Assembly: GCA_938074605.1 (NCBI GenBank)
Contig: CALJEI010000011.1
Span: forward strand, 32,609-96,608
Source: an uncultured Ignisphaera sp.
GTDB lineage: Archaea; Thermoproteota; Thermoprotei_A; Sulfolobales; Ignisphaeraceae
Direction: 5' to 3'
DNA: 64,000 nucleotides
Of the stretch, positions 1 through 9,951 are shown in pieces (positions within the stretch are counted from its first letter, which is position 1; every line of letters starts with the position of its first letter). The position numbers and the translations under genes were made by a program. The notes beneath the pieces are model-generated. The model searched no databases and had not been told where the DNA came from. It saw only the letters and a program-made list of their open reading frames with translations.

Positions 1-2169
1 TCTCTCTGACAACCTCTTTATAATTTCAAAGAGTGTTTTCCTACGAGCTGCATCTAAAAACTGTGTAGGTTCATCTAGTATAAAAAACCCTGGAAGTCTA
101 CCAAATATTGTATAGGCTGTAGCTATCCTTAACGCTATTGCAAGAGCAACCATTTCACCACCACTAAGACTCCTTACATCAAGTTCCCCACTACCACCTT
201 TAACCTCTATATTGAAATCTTCATCTACACTTACATTAAAGTCGTGCCCTAATTCATTTAATACTCTATTTGTATAACCTTCAATAAGCCTCCTAGCCTC
301 TTTAGTTAAAATCTTTGCCAGCATACCATCTCTACCAAGAAGTTTATTCACCAATACGTCTACAGCTCTATGGATTTCTACAGATCTACTCAATTCTCTA
401 AGTTTCTCCTCAATATACTTTAGTTTATTCTCAATATCTGCTCTATGCTTACTATAGGCATCTATTTCACCATTAAGTTTAGAGAGCTCCTGGGAAACAC
501 TATTATATTTACTATTTAATTCACGATACTTTACCTCAATACCACTATAATCTACCTTTTCTGGGTCTATACCAAGTGAAAGTAATTTACTTTTAACAGT
601 ATTGAATTCCTCAATAATTTTACTAGGCTCTAGATCCTTACCTATATAGAGTTTTTTAATCAAATTCTCCTTCTCGCTATAGAGTTTCAAAATTTCAATT
701 GCCTTTCTCTGTAAACATTGCACTAACTTTATAGTTGAATTTTCAAATTCTGTAAAACATTCTCTAAACTCCTCAGTATATTTAATATCCGTAAGGATCC
801 TCTGTATCCTTTGCTGAATATCATTATACTTTAATGCAGCTTTATTCATCTGATCCTCTAGCTCTGATATTTTAGATAATAATTCTGTTTTTGCTTTATC
901 ATACTTCTTTACATCATTAAGCATTCCTCTTAAGATAACTTCAATCCTATCCATATCATGGATAGCATTCCTTAACTTTTCTACATGTTTTGAAATTCTA
1001 TCAATTAATTCAATTTTCAATTCTTCACCTAATTCCCTTCCACATAAGGGGCATACAGCACTATTCCTCAGCTTACCAATTGAGCTTTCATTAAATGAAG
1101 TCTCTGCCATCATAGTATGCTTAGCCCTTCTAACTTCATCAAGATACCTCTCAATAGCCTCTACCACTTCACTTTCTCTACTCCATTTCAATTCTGTGTT
1201 TGAAATTCTCTTAAACTCTTCAGCTACACCCTTAATTCTATCATCTATGTTGTGTAACTGTTTATTTAATTCATCAATTCTTCTTTTAGCATTACCATAT
1301 ATTTCAACCACAGATGTCAGTTCACCTAAATTAATTTTATTCAACTCAATACAGCGATCTCGTAATATTTTTAATTTACCTAATTCTATTGCCGTCTCCC
1401 CTACAATCTTCAACTCACTATATCTATATAGTAAATCCTTAATCCTCTCAATTAGTTTAAGTTCTGTAGATAAAGTCTGAATTTTTTTATTAAGTTCATC
1501 TCTTTCACTAATCTTCTTACTAATGATTCTATCCAACTCATGCAGCTGCCCCCTTATTTCATCACTTTGTCTTTTCAGTTCCTCAAATAGCCTTATATCA
1601 CTTTCAATCTTTTTTAGATGCTCTCTTAACAACTCCTTAGCTTTTTCAATCTCATCTAGACCAAGCAACTTTAATACTATTTCCCTTCTACTACTAGCTG
1701 TTTCATCAAGAAATGATGTCAGCTCGTTTTGCCTAGACATAATTGTATATCTTATAGAATCTGATGATGGTATTCCTAGAATCTTCTCAATAAATTCTAG
1801 AACCTTAGACACACCTGATGCTAATACCCTCCTCTTATCACCTTCAATTTCAATCAATACAGCATGCTCAGATCTAATTGAGCTTATTGTCCTCTGGATA
1901 ATATATGACTTTCCACCTATATTAAGTTCAACCTCAATTAATCCATCACTTGCTCCAATTCTTAATAGGCTTCTCCTACCACCCCTAAACCCTTTTGCAG
2001 ACTGAGGATTAAAGAAGAGAGCATACACCATTGAATCTATTATGGAACTCTTACCTGCACCATTAGGTCCTATGAGGGCTATTAACCCAAGTGGGAATTG
2101 CACCTCTGTATCTTCATGAGATAGAATATTCTTTATTTTAACTCTTTTAATAATAGCTATACTGCTCAT
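1..2169 (-). CDS. rad50: DNA double-strand break repair ATPase Rad50 (3' end cut by window edge)
   Basis: SMC-like ATPase that works with Mre11 to tether and resect DNA ends. Translating the minus strand from ATG at 2169 gives 723 codons open to the window edge. Visible parts are the Walker A motif GPNGAGKS near residue 38, long coiled coils, the zinc-hook motif CPLC at residues 372-375, the ABC signature SGGE, and the Walker B segment FFILDEP near residue 697. The hook sits close to the middle, as expected. Only the last few dozen residues should be missing, so the protein would be rather short for Rad50. The start ATG overlaps the mre11 stop (ATGA), implying translational coupling. nurA usually follows in such operons and would lie just outside the window; that is inference. 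Confidence 0.96.
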   Translation of the reverse strand, partial: MSSIAIIKRVKIKNILSHEDTEVQFPLGLIALIGPNGAGKSSIIDSMVYALFFNPQSAKGFRGGRRSLLRIGASDGLIEVELNIGGKSYIIQRTISSIRSEHAVLIEIEGDKRRVLASGVSKVLEFIEKILGIPSSDSIRYTIMSRQNELTSFLDETASSRREIVLKLLGLDEIEKAKELLREHLKKIESDIRLFEELKRQSDEIRGQLHELDRIISKKISERDELNKKIQTLSTELKLIERIKDLLYRYSELKIVGETAIELGKLKILRDRCIELNKINLGELTSVVEIYGNAKRRIDELNKQLHNIDDRIKGVAEEFKRISNTELKWSRESEVVEAIERYLDEVRRAKHTMMAETSFNESSIGKLRNSAVCPLCGRELGEELKIELIDRISKHVEKLRNAIHDMDRIEVILRGMLNDVKKYDKAKTELLSKISELEDQMNKAALKYNDIQQRIQRILTDIKYTEEFRECFTEFENSTIKLVQCLQRKAIEILKLYSEKENLIKKLYIGKDLEPSKIIEEFNTVKSKLLSLGIDPEKVDYSGIEVKYRELNSKYNSVSQELSKLNGEIDAYSKHRADIENKLKYIEEKLRELSRSVEIHRAVDVLVNKLLGRDGMLAKILTKEARRLIEGYTNRVLNELGHDFNVSVDEDFNIEVKGGSGELDVRSLSGGEMVALAIALRIATAYTIFGRLPGFFILDEPTQFLDAARRKTLFEIIKRLSER

Positions 2170-3413
2170 TTAGCTTCACCAGAAGGTGTTGGTAGAGTCT
2201 TTCCCCTTAGTAAAGTATTTGTATTCTTTCCACTAACTAAAGTCTCCACACCATTTCTATGTGAAAGGGTATTATAGGTTAGACCTGTCTCCAAAGCCTT
2301 TACCGCATCGATATTACTCTTTAAATACTGTATAATTTCATCTGCCATCTGTTTCGATGGTTCCTTCAAATATCTTAGCAACAGCTGTACAAGACCTTCA
2401 TGTTTAACCAAATTTCGCACAATTTTATTTAAGTCTAAATATTCGTATACTTCACCTACCCTAATAGCACCACCCTCCACAGTACTATCATCTTCAGCTA
2501 CTTTAATTCTATAATATTCTATCATACCCCTATTAACCATTTCATTAAGAATCTTCGTAATAGTCTCTACCCTCATTTTCAGCAACTCTATAGAAGCCAT
2601 AGGCTTTTTACTACTACTTAACCTCTGAATACCATCAGATAGCTCCTTAGTGCATGTAGATACCTCCATACATTTTATTCTTATCCATGGTCTAACACTC
2701 TTAAGCTTAAGAAAATTAACTATAGGATTTTCTACACTCAAGTCTATGAGTGCTATATACTTGTCACAACACTCATTTTCTCTATGAACCTCAGTAGCAC
2801 CTGGATATACTGCTGGTGCTCCATCTACATGTCTAAGCTCCGTTCTTATGTGGTAGTCACCTAGAGCAATATATGTAAAGCCTCTCGGTATGTGATTAAG
2901 TGATATATCTGCCTCCTCACTAGGTATACCAAGCTCCTTTAAGAGAAGATGTGCTGCAAGAATACTTCTACTACCCTCCCTAGAAATCCTAATCACAGGT
3001 ATTGAGCTCTTCATACCATAGGGCACGGCATATATTGAAACAGTAGATGAAGGATCCCCAAATACTTTATTGGATACAGAATTTATAGCAAGTAAATCCA
3101 CAACCCCTAGATCCTGAAGTAAATACAGTGGCGATATAGCATGTCTCTTAGGAATATCGTGCTGACCTGCAATAATCACAACTTTTATCCCCACATCCTT
3201 AAGCTTCTTCAACTCTCTATATGCAATTACATATGATTCTGGGGGCGGATTTGGACTATCAAAAAAATCTCCTGTGTGAAGATATATAGAGATACGCTCC
3301 TTTAAGGCAACATCAATGGTTTCTTTAAATGCCTCATAGACATCTCTAGCCCTTGAGATAAGCCCATAGGGCATTGCACCTAAATGTGTATCACTTACAT
3401 GAAGTATAAACAT
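2166..3413 (-). CDS. mre11: DNA double-strand break repair nuclease Mre11
   Basis: Metallophosphoesterase nuclease, partner of Rad50, processing DNA ends. The 415-residue product starts with MFILHVSDTHLG (motif I, DxH), then HTGDFFDS (motif II), AGQHDIP (motif III) and a GDYH motif near residue 186. The capping and Rad50-binding region forms the C-terminal half. Length fits archaeal Mre11. Motif III carries Gln where the family usually has Asn (GNHD). It lies between herA (53 bp upstream) and rad50 (4-nt overlap), the usual thermophile end-resection operon. Confidence 0.96.
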   Translation of the reverse strand: MFILHVSDTHLGAMPYGLISRARDVYEAFKETIDVALKERISIYLHTGDFFDSPNPPPESYVIAYRELKKLKDVGIKVVIIAGQHDIPKRHAISPLYLLQDLGVVDLLAINSVSNKVFGDPSSTVSIYAVPYGMKSSIPVIRISREGSRSILAAHLLLKELGIPSEEADISLNHIPRGFTYIALGDYHIRTELRHVDGAPAVYPGATEVHRENECCDKYIALIDLSVENPIVNFLKLKSVRPWIRIKCMEVSTCTKELSDGIQRLSSSKKPMASIELLKMRVETITKILNEMVNRGMIEYYRIKVAEDDSTVEGGAIRVGEVYEYLDLNKIVRNLVKHEGLVQLLLRYLKEPSKQMADEIIQYLKSNIDAVKALETGLTYNTLSHRNGVETLVSGKNTNTLLRGKTLPTPSGEAK

Positions 3414-3466
3414 TGAGAGTCCTCCAGATACTAATCTTCTTTTTAAGTACTAATATACATATAGAT

Positions 3467-5188
3467 TTATAGAAGATCCTTAAGCTCATTGTATGCATCC
3501 ATATCAATTCTCGCTATGATGTTTGATATATCCTTTCTGTATTTAAAAGTCCTCCAAATAGATACTACATCCAGTGATGAACCTGTTGACTTCCCTAAAT
3601 GCTTCTCTATTTTTACATAGGCTGGAAATCTTCCAATCCATTCACCTAGAATTAAAGCCTCTCCAACATTCATTGATGAGAGTGAGTGTGCTAAGTCTTC
3701 TGTAAGCATATCAGATATATTCATAATAGCCTGCTGATCGCTTTCCTGTACCAGCTTCATGAATACAAAGTTCTGGATCTGGCTAAGGGTATTTGGATCT
3801 ATGTTCCTTGGTCTTTGAGAAACTATAGCTAGTGATAAACCGAACTTCCTCCCCTCCCTTGCAACTCTTTCAATAGAGGCCCTTGAAACAGTCATTCTGT
3901 TTATATTTAGAAATAGATGTGCTTCCTCAATAAAGATAAGAATGGGGCTTGGGTTATTCTCCGACATTCTACTCCTTACATATCTTAGAAGTTCATCGAG
4001 TATTATCTTAAGGCTATAGTCCCTTTGCTCATCATTTAATGTAGATGCATTAACTACAATTATGGATGCAGGTGTTATCAACTCTATAGGCTGTTGTATA
4101 GTAAAGCTTATAGCAGCATATTCAAAGAACTCATCTACCTTACTACATGCCTTTACAACAGGTTCACTACTACTTTTTCCAGAACCTTTTTCAGAACTCT
4201 TTATAAATGCCTTTATGTACTCCTTTAAAAGCCATGCTAATTTATCATTAACATCCATATCCTCTTCCTCATCTATTATAGGGCTCTTAAAATCGTATTG
4301 TGAAGGGATGCATTTATCTTTAGGTATCAATCTAGTGATATCTGAAGAATTTAGATTTCTAAGTATATTGACAGCTTCTTCTGATACACCATACCTTTTC
4401 ACTACAGCTTCAAATAACGATTTTGCACAACTAAGAGCTACTGTTGATAATGATCTCTGAATAGTTGCAGCTGCCTCCTGTATTATCATTCTAGCTAATG
4501 TTCTCGGATGTATTTTGAGGGGGTTTAGCTTATAGTCTATAACATGTACATATACATCATTATACATACTCTTCAACGATGAATACTCTCCATGCACATC
4601 AAATATAATAACAGTACCTCCCAAGGAGGCTATTTTATCAGCTAATAATGCAACAGTATTACTCTTTCCTGAACCTGTGGTACCTGTTATAAATAGATGC
4701 TTAACTAACGCATTGACATCAAGGTAAATCTCTACATCAGTTCTGCCAATAAGGTGTCCTATTTTTATTGAGCTATCACCTTTTCTACTGAACATTCTAG
4801 ACAATATAGTCGATGGTGCAAGGAAAACATGGCTATCTGGAGGTGGTGGTATAGAGGCCACTTCAATACCATCCTCACATACATCAGCTACTATTCTAGC
4901 TATTGATGGTGAATATTTCAAAAGCTCATCCTCTATACCAATGCTCTGCATCGATGTAATGGTAATAGTTGGACTTGTTGGAATTAGCTTTCTGTACCCG
5001 GTATGGCTAACAACACCAACTAAACAATGTTTTCTTGTAGTGCCACTCAAAACATTAAGGGATTCAAAGGGTATTGTTACATATGTTCCAAGTGGTATGG
5101 GTCTTTTAGAAATAATTTCAACATAGGTAGGGGTGGATTCAGAGCCTACACGACCCACTATAATATCAGAGCTGCAGTTCATGTCCAT
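3467..5188 (-). CDS. herA: HerA bipolar DNA helicase/translocase
   Basis: Hexameric FtsK/HerA-family ATPase that pumps DNA during end resection with NurA. The 573-residue protein has an N-terminal HAS-barrel-like region (about residues 1-125), a Walker A motif TGTTGSGKSNT near residue 170, and Walker B IFIEEAHLFL near residue 420, followed by the sensor segment SQRPRNIDP. It is first in the herA-mre11-rad50 run. nurA is not in the window. The N-terminal start at ATG 5188 gives a normal-length protein. Confidence 0.95.
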   Translation of the reverse strand: MDMNCSSDIIVGRVGSESTPTYVEIISKRPIPLGTYVTIPFESLNVLSGTTRKHCLVGVVSHTGYRKLIPTSPTITITSMQSIGIEDELLKYSPSIARIVADVCEDGIEVASIPPPPDSHVFLAPSTILSRMFSRKGDSSIKIGHLIGRTDVEIYLDVNALVKHLFITGTTGSGKSNTVALLADKIASLGGTVIIFDVHGEYSSLKSMYNDVYVHVIDYKLNPLKIHPRTLARMIIQEAAATIQRSLSTVALSCAKSLFEAVVKRYGVSEEAVNILRNLNSSDITRLIPKDKCIPSQYDFKSPIIDEEEDMDVNDKLAWLLKEYIKAFIKSSEKGSGKSSSEPVVKACSKVDEFFEYAAISFTIQQPIELITPASIIVVNASTLNDEQRDYSLKIILDELLRYVRSRMSENNPSPILIFIEEAHLFLNINRMTVSRASIERVAREGRKFGLSLAIVSQRPRNIDPNTLSQIQNFVFMKLVQESDQQAIMNISDMLTEDLAHSLSSMNVGEALILGEWIGRFPAYVKIEKHLGKSTGSSLDVVSIWRTFKYRKDISNIIARIDMDAYNELKDLL

Positions 5189-5316
5189 CGATACACGCCT
5201 GTACTATCAATAACGTATTTTAAGGTATCACTTAAAGCAAATATAAACTATCTACATGTTTAGCAATACTCTATGGAAATAGCTACTGTATAGCTATATA
5301 TGAAATGTTGTGTTTT

Positions 5317-6993
5317 TCAGTATATCTCCTCCTCTATTATCAATCCTTCAAATAGTATTTTAAGTGCTTCTCTACGTTTTCTTGATTCAGCTTCTTCAAA
5401 TGTGTTTCTAACAATAACCTCATATAGCCTTGCCTCCTTACCTGGCAAAGGTCTTAAAAGTCTACCCAGCCTCTGTATAAATTGTCTTTTAGATCCTGTA
5501 CCAGCTACTATTATTCCCACATTTGCATCAGGTATATCTATACCTTCATCACCAACAGTGGTTAGAACTAGTACCCTCACAACCCCCTGTCTAAACATTT
5601 CCAACCTTCTTTTTCTTGTATCCTCATCAAGATCACCAACAATATAGTGTGTTGATAGCTCTTCTGCAATCTTCTTGGCCTGCTCAACATATTGGGTAAA
5701 TATAAGTATTTTACTGTTATTTTTTAGTTCTCTATCTACTATCTTTATGATTGCCTCCATTTTCTTTTTAGCGTTATGTACTAAGGATCTTAATTCACTT
5801 CTTATCTTTATAGCCTCCAAAGCTCCTATATCCCCCTTTCTACTATCAGCTAGCAGTTCTTCAAATGTTCTATTCTTTGCCAACTTTTTATATCTCTCTA
5901 AAAGCTCTTTATATTTCTTCTTCTCGTCAGCTGTAAGCTGTACATACACCCTCTCTATTCTAAATGGTGCTACATAACCTCTCTCTATAAGTTCTTGAAG
6001 GGTCTTGCTATACACAATACCTCCCATCAATGGAAAGAGCTCTGTATGCCTCCCATCTTCCCTTATAACAGTTGCTGAAAGACCAAGTCTTATAGGGGCA
6101 TACATACTTTCAGCTATAAATCTAAATTTATCGGCAGGTAGGTGGTGAACTTCATCAACTATTAGCATTGAGAAACCCATAGTTAGCATATCTACATACC
6201 TAAATGCTGATTGATATGTTGTTATAGTTATTGGAGCAACCTTTTTTTCACTTCCATAAAAAAGTCCAATGCTAACTGGGGGAATATCTGTAAATTCTAT
6301 TATTTTATCTCTCCACTGAAACATTTGCTCTTTTGTATAGGTAACTATAAGGGTCTTAACATTAACCTCAGCCATAGCTGCTATAGCAATTACTGTCTTA
6401 CCAGTACCCGTAGGGAGAGACACTATCCCCTTATACCCATTTTTTCTCCACGACTCTAAAGCCTCACTTTGATAATCTCTAAGCGTTCCTCTAAACACAA
6501 TTTTTAATGGAAGTTCCATCTTTTCCTCAATACCAACTCTATTCTCTACTTCGACACCCCTTCTTCTAAGAGTATTAATAACACTAAAGAGATGCATAGG
6601 TTTAGTGAGTTTAAACACCTTTGAATTTCTATCATATATAATTTTATTCTCCTCCCTAAGGTCCTTGACAGTATCGCCTAAGAAGAAATTTGGTATAAAT
6701 ACAATATCCCTTCCATGGCGCTCTACAATTACTCGTGGCATGTGGTTCTCAATAAGCTTTTTAACATCATCTATACTCCCCTTTTCAAATTCTACCTCAT
6801 AACTCATTAATATATCTAGAACTTCACTCGATTTCAACTCTGATCTCTTTAAAGCCTCAGAAAGCTTATTCAAATCTATGGAGAACTTTGATTTTCCTTC
6901 CTCTCTACCAAGGTATCTAGAAAACTTTAGTAAAACCTTAAAGTCATGTTCATCAATCCATTCATTAACATAAAATATCACAACAACTGGCAT
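5317..6993 (-). CDS. XPB/Rad25-type superfamily 2 DNA helicase
   Basis: ATP-dependent 3'-5' helicase of the XPB family, tied to repair and promoter opening in archaea. The 558-residue product has an N-terminal damage-recognition-like region (1-155), Walker A SLPTGTGKT (about residue 190), DEVH box (VDEVHHL), the XPB-specific RED motif in SATVIREDGR, a thumb-like helical insertion (about 340-420), and motifs V/VI (VGDEGIDIP, QRLGRLLRP). The usual partner nuclease Bax1 is not next to it here. It is transcribed in the same direction as herA, with a 128-bp gap that suggests a separate promoter. Confidence 0.92.
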   Translation of the reverse strand: MPVVVIFYVNEWIDEHDFKVLLKFSRYLGREEGKSKFSIDLNKLSEALKRSELKSSEVLDILMSYEVEFEKGSIDDVKKLIENHMPRVIVERHGRDIVFIPNFFLGDTVKDLREENKIIYDRNSKVFKLTKPMHLFSVINTLRRRGVEVENRVGIEEKMELPLKIVFRGTLRDYQSEALESWRKNGYKGIVSLPTGTGKTVIAIAAMAEVNVKTLIVTYTKEQMFQWRDKIIEFTDIPPVSIGLFYGSEKKVAPITITTYQSAFRYVDMLTMGFSMLIVDEVHHLPADKFRFIAESMYAPIRLGLSATVIREDGRHTELFPLMGGIVYSKTLQELIERGYVAPFRIERVYVQLTADEKKKYKELLERYKKLAKNRTFEELLADSRKGDIGALEAIKIRSELRSLVHNAKKKMEAIIKIVDRELKNNSKILIFTQYVEQAKKIAEELSTHYIVGDLDEDTRKRRLEMFRQGVVRVLVLTTVGDEGIDIPDANVGIIVAGTGSKRQFIQRLGRLLRPLPGKEARLYEVIVRNTFEEAESRKRREALKILFEGLIIEEEIY

Positions 6994-7303
6994 CCATCAA
7001 TACACCACTGCCCATCACTATAACCATTACTGGTCCTAGATCATAGCACTATTATTCCTATAGACTTAAAAGCCTTAAAAACCTAAAAATATTTACCCCA
7101 CCTCTTTCAATTAATATAATCTAAATACTTATAGCTACCTATAGACAGTATTTATGAAGCTAACAATATATGTACAAAGGGGAGGAGAATTCTGTGAATA
7201 GACAAAGAATATTTGTTGACTCAATGGACATTTGTATTGCTAGTAAATGTTTTTACTGTTATTGTAGTAGGATATAGAGAAGCTTTATTTTAAGAGGTTT
7301 AGA
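6994..7303. other. Intergenic stretch with one tiny ORF
   Basis: Divergent spacer between the helicase (minus) and the cytidylyltransferase (plus). It is AT-rich and should hold both promoters. The only notable content is a 27-codon ORF at 7194-7277 preceded by a strong GGAGGAG sequence; it is listed separately. Confidence 0.6.
7194..7277 (+). CDS. Possible 27-residue Cys-rich microprotein or coding remnant
   Basis: GTG start 8 nt after GGAGGAG (7181-7187), one of the best Shine-Dalgarno sequences in the window. The peptide has four cysteines near its end (KCFYCYC). The pattern recalls the Cys cluster of radical SAM proteins, so it may be the broken start of such a gene. No downstream frame continues the similarity. 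I cannot tell a microprotein from a remnant. Confidence 0.25.
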   Translation: MNRQRIFVDSMDICIASKCFYCYCSRI

Positions 7304-8008
7304 GTGTATTTAGTAGTATTGGGATCTATGGATGTGATTAAAATGGATCCATGTGAGAGATTATCTAAATATATAGCTACATTTAGGGAGAGTTTAAAGA
7401 CTCTGAAGACTATAGATGTCTCCTCATCTAAGATTGTTGATCTTGCTTTAAGCTACTTTAACGACTCTAGATACTATTTTGAAAAGGGAGACTGTATCAC
7501 TGGGTTGGTAACAATATCTTATGCTGAGGGTATTTTAGATGCACTTAGAGCATTGAATGCTATTGAGTGGCACTGGCAAAAATCTAGTGAAAAAATAGTT
7601 TTAGCTGCTGGTTCCTTCGATATCATCCATCCTGGGCATATCGAGTTTCTTAAGTGGGCTTCTTCACTAGGTGATAAACTCTACGTCATTGTATCGAGAG
7701 ATGAAAATTATAAGAGATTTAAGGGATTTAATCCTGTTTTTAATGAAAATGAGAGACTATATGTAGTTAGCTCTCTACGCTATATCTATAGAGCTTTTCT
7801 AGGCTCTGTAGAAGATATTATAAAATCTGTTGAAGAAATCAAACCTGATGTCATAGCCTTAGGCTACGATCAGCTATCCGATTTTAACTTTAGAGATTTA
7901 ATTAAAATGAGAGGTCTAAATGTTGAGATTATTAGAATGAGTGGCAGGATTGGCACACACTCATCATCGAGTATAAAAAATAGAATTTGCAGTGAGTGGT
8001 GTAAATGA
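7304..8008 (+). CDS. DUF357 / cytidylyltransferase-like protein
   Basis: The 234-residue protein has two parts. Residues about 12-88 resemble DUF357, a helical domain common in archaea. Residues about 98-230 are a nucleotidyltransferase of the cytidylyltransferase family: AAGSFDIIHPGHIEFL carries the HxGH motif, and SSSSIK near the end is the ISSTxI-like motif. Such enzymes join a nucleotide to a small phosphorylated substrate (FAD synthetase RibL, glycerol-3-phosphate cytidylyltransferase and others); the substrate here cannot be read from sequence. The GTG start at 7304 follows GAGGT with a 5-nt gap; ATG codons at 7328 and 7343 are alternatives. Confidence 0.8.
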   Translation: MYLVVLGSMDVIKMDPCERLSKYIATFRESLKTLKTIDVSSSKIVDLALSYFNDSRYYFEKGDCITGLVTISYAEGILDALRALNAIEWHWQKSSEKIVLAAGSFDIIHPGHIEFLKWASSLGDKLYVIVSRDENYKRFKGFNPVFNENERLYVVSSLRYIYRAFLGSVEDIIKSVEEIKPDVIALGYDQLSDFNFRDLIKMRGLNVEIIRMSGRIGTHSSSSIKNRICSEWCK

Positions 8009-8022
8009 AATAGATAGAAAAT

Positions 8023-9951
8023 CTATATGTTGTAGGCCAACGTATAGGAGTCTAGAAGATTTGGTATTAATACTTTTATGTCTCCTAACCTTCTTTTGCC
8101 ACTTCTCTGAAGTTCATTGGCAAAACTATGTATCGAGTGCTTCTCGCCATGTACAAGTATAATTGTTGATGGCTTTGGCTCTACATATCTTAAATACTCT
8201 AGTAACTGGTGTCTATCTGAATGGCCTGAGAACCCCTCTATTGCATGCACCTGCATTCTTACCCTAATTACCTCAACCTTACCTCTCTCATTTACAAATG
8301 CAACCTCTCTTGATCCGTCCTTTATTCTTCTACCTAAAGTTCCCTCAACCTGGTAGCTGACAAAGACAATACTATTGTTTGTATTGGGAGCCATAAGTTT
8401 AAAGTATTCAACTGCTGGTCCTCCTGTCAACATACCTGATGTAGCTATTATTATAGCAGGCTCTGGACTCTCAACAATTTCGGTCCTTGGCTCCCTACCT
8501 TCTAATTTTACAAATGTTTCAAAATCAAATGGATTTTCATTATTTCTAATTCTTCTTCCCAAATCCCTAGATAGAAGTTCTGGATATGCTGTATGTATTG
8601 CTGTAACCTCGTGTATCATACCCTCTATATATACAGGCATCTTTGGAATCTTACCTAGCCTCATTGCATCAGCAAGTACTAGCATTACCTCTTGAGCTCT
8701 TCCAACACTTAGACTTGGTATTAATACCTTTCCTTTTCTCTCATAGGTATCTAGTACAATTTTCAGCAACTCATCTTCAGCCTCCTCCCGCTTAGGTTGA
8801 TCCGTGGCACCATAAGTACTCTCCATAATTATTGAGTCAACTCTTGGAAACTCATTATCAGCTCTCTCTAATAGCTTTGTCCTACCAAATTTAAAATCCC
8901 CTGTATATACAATGTTGTGAAATCCATTACCAATATGAAGATGGGCTATAGCCGATCCTAGTATATGTCCAGCATTATATAGCGTCAACCTTATGTCAGG
9001 CGCTATATCTGTTACAACACCATATTTTAATGCTATTGTATGTAGAAGCATCTTCTCAACATCTCTTAATGTAAATGGTGGTTCTATACCCTCCCTCTCA
9101 CTTATCTCTAGAAAGTCTTTTAGTAAGAGTACCATGAGGTCTCTTGTAGCATCTGTAGTATATACAGCACCTCTAAATCCATATTTAAATAGATATGGCA
9201 CTAAGCCTGCATGATCAAGATGTGCATGTGTGACTATAACGGCATCTATATCTTCAGGATCTATATTAAGGAGATCTATTCTTGGAAAAGCATTTACTGA
9301 TAGACCCCTTCCTGGGTTAAGCCCAAAATCCAATAGAATTTTACTTTCTGCAGTCTCTAGCAATATTGCTGACCTACCAACCTCCTGCGCTGCTCCCAGA
9401 AATGTAATTCTAACATAGTTGCTACCATTCTTAGCCAGTAGAACATCTCTATGTATAGCCTCCCCCAATTCTCTAAGAAACTTTAACCTATATCCACTTT
9501 CTGCAAGATATCCCATCATAATCTCTTCATATATTCTAGATCTCATCGGCGGTGAGCGGATTATCCTTGGCCTCCAGCCAGTTGATACAAGAATTTGATT
9601 TGCTTTATCTTCTACCAACTGCGGATTTTTAGCCTTTATAATAATCTCTCCTAGAACATCGTCAAACTCTATAGTTTCTATACCTGCCTCAAATAGTGCT
9701 AAACTCTTGATATACTCCTTAACCTCTTCAATAGGCTTTCTAATGGATGGATCTGTTCTTATAACTATGCGTTTCTTTATGGTTTTAGCAATCTGCGATA
9801 CTATATCTCCTTGCTGTAGGAGAAACTCAGGATTTCTTACATAGACTGCTATCTCAGGTCCTTCAAATTCTAGCCTGGTTAGCTGTGCCGATGGCGGCAT
9901 CATTTTAAATATTACAGATCTTATGTATGAGAGATCTATATTGAAGCTCAT
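8023..9951 (-). CDS. aCPSF1/FttA, beta-CASP ribonuclease and transcription terminator
   Basis: Archaeal homologue of CPSF73, a zinc-dependent beta-CASP nuclease that cleaves RNA and terminates transcription. The 642-residue product has two N-terminal KH-like domains (about 1-145), the metallo-beta-lactamase core with HAHLDH at residues 243-248, GDFKFGRT, the STYG segment, SGMLTGGPA of the beta-CASP domain, and late histidine motifs FSGHSDRHQ and LVHGEKHS. All expected metal ligands are visible. Its start overlaps the stop of the proteasome beta gene by 4 nt, so the two are probably co-transcribed and coupled. Confidence 0.95.
   Translation of the reverse strand: MSFNIDLSYIRSVIFKMMPPSAQLTRLEFEGPEIAVYVRNPEFLLQQGDIVSQIAKTIKKRIVIRTDPSIRKPIEEVKEYIKSLALFEAGIETIEFDDVLGEIIIKAKNPQLVEDKANQILVSTGWRPRIIRSPPMRSRIYEEIMMGYLAESGYRLKFLRELGEAIHRDVLLAKNGSNYVRITFLGAAQEVGRSAILLETAESKILLDFGLNPGRGLSVNAFPRIDLLNIDPEDIDAVIVTHAHLDHAGLVPYLFKYGFRGAVYTTDATRDLMVLLLKDFLEISEREGIEPPFTLRDVEKMLLHTIALKYGVVTDIAPDIRLTLYNAGHILGSAIAHLHIGNGFHNIVYTGDFKFGRTKLLERADNEFPRVDSIIMESTYGATDQPKREEAEDELLKIVLDTYERKGKVLIPSLSVGRAQEVMLVLADAMRLGKIPKMPVYIEGMIHEVTAIHTAYPELLSRDLGRRIRNNENPFDFETFVKLEGREPRTEIVESPEPAIIIATSGMLTGGPAVEYFKLMAPNTNNSIVFVSYQVEGTLGRRIKDGSREVAFVNERGKVEVIRVRMQVHAIEGFSGHSDRHQLLEYLRYVEPKPSTIILVHGEKHSIHSFANELQRSGKRRLGDIKVLIPNLLDSYTLAYNI

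Noticed and set aside
1196..2005. Plus-strand open frames at 1196-1480 and 1523-2005
   Set aside because: They lie antisense inside rad50, which has clear Walker, zinc-hook and signature motifs; the plus frames are Ser/Leu-rich shadows.
4062..4460. 132-codon plus-strand frame
   Set aside because: Shadow of herA on the other strand; no motif of its own.
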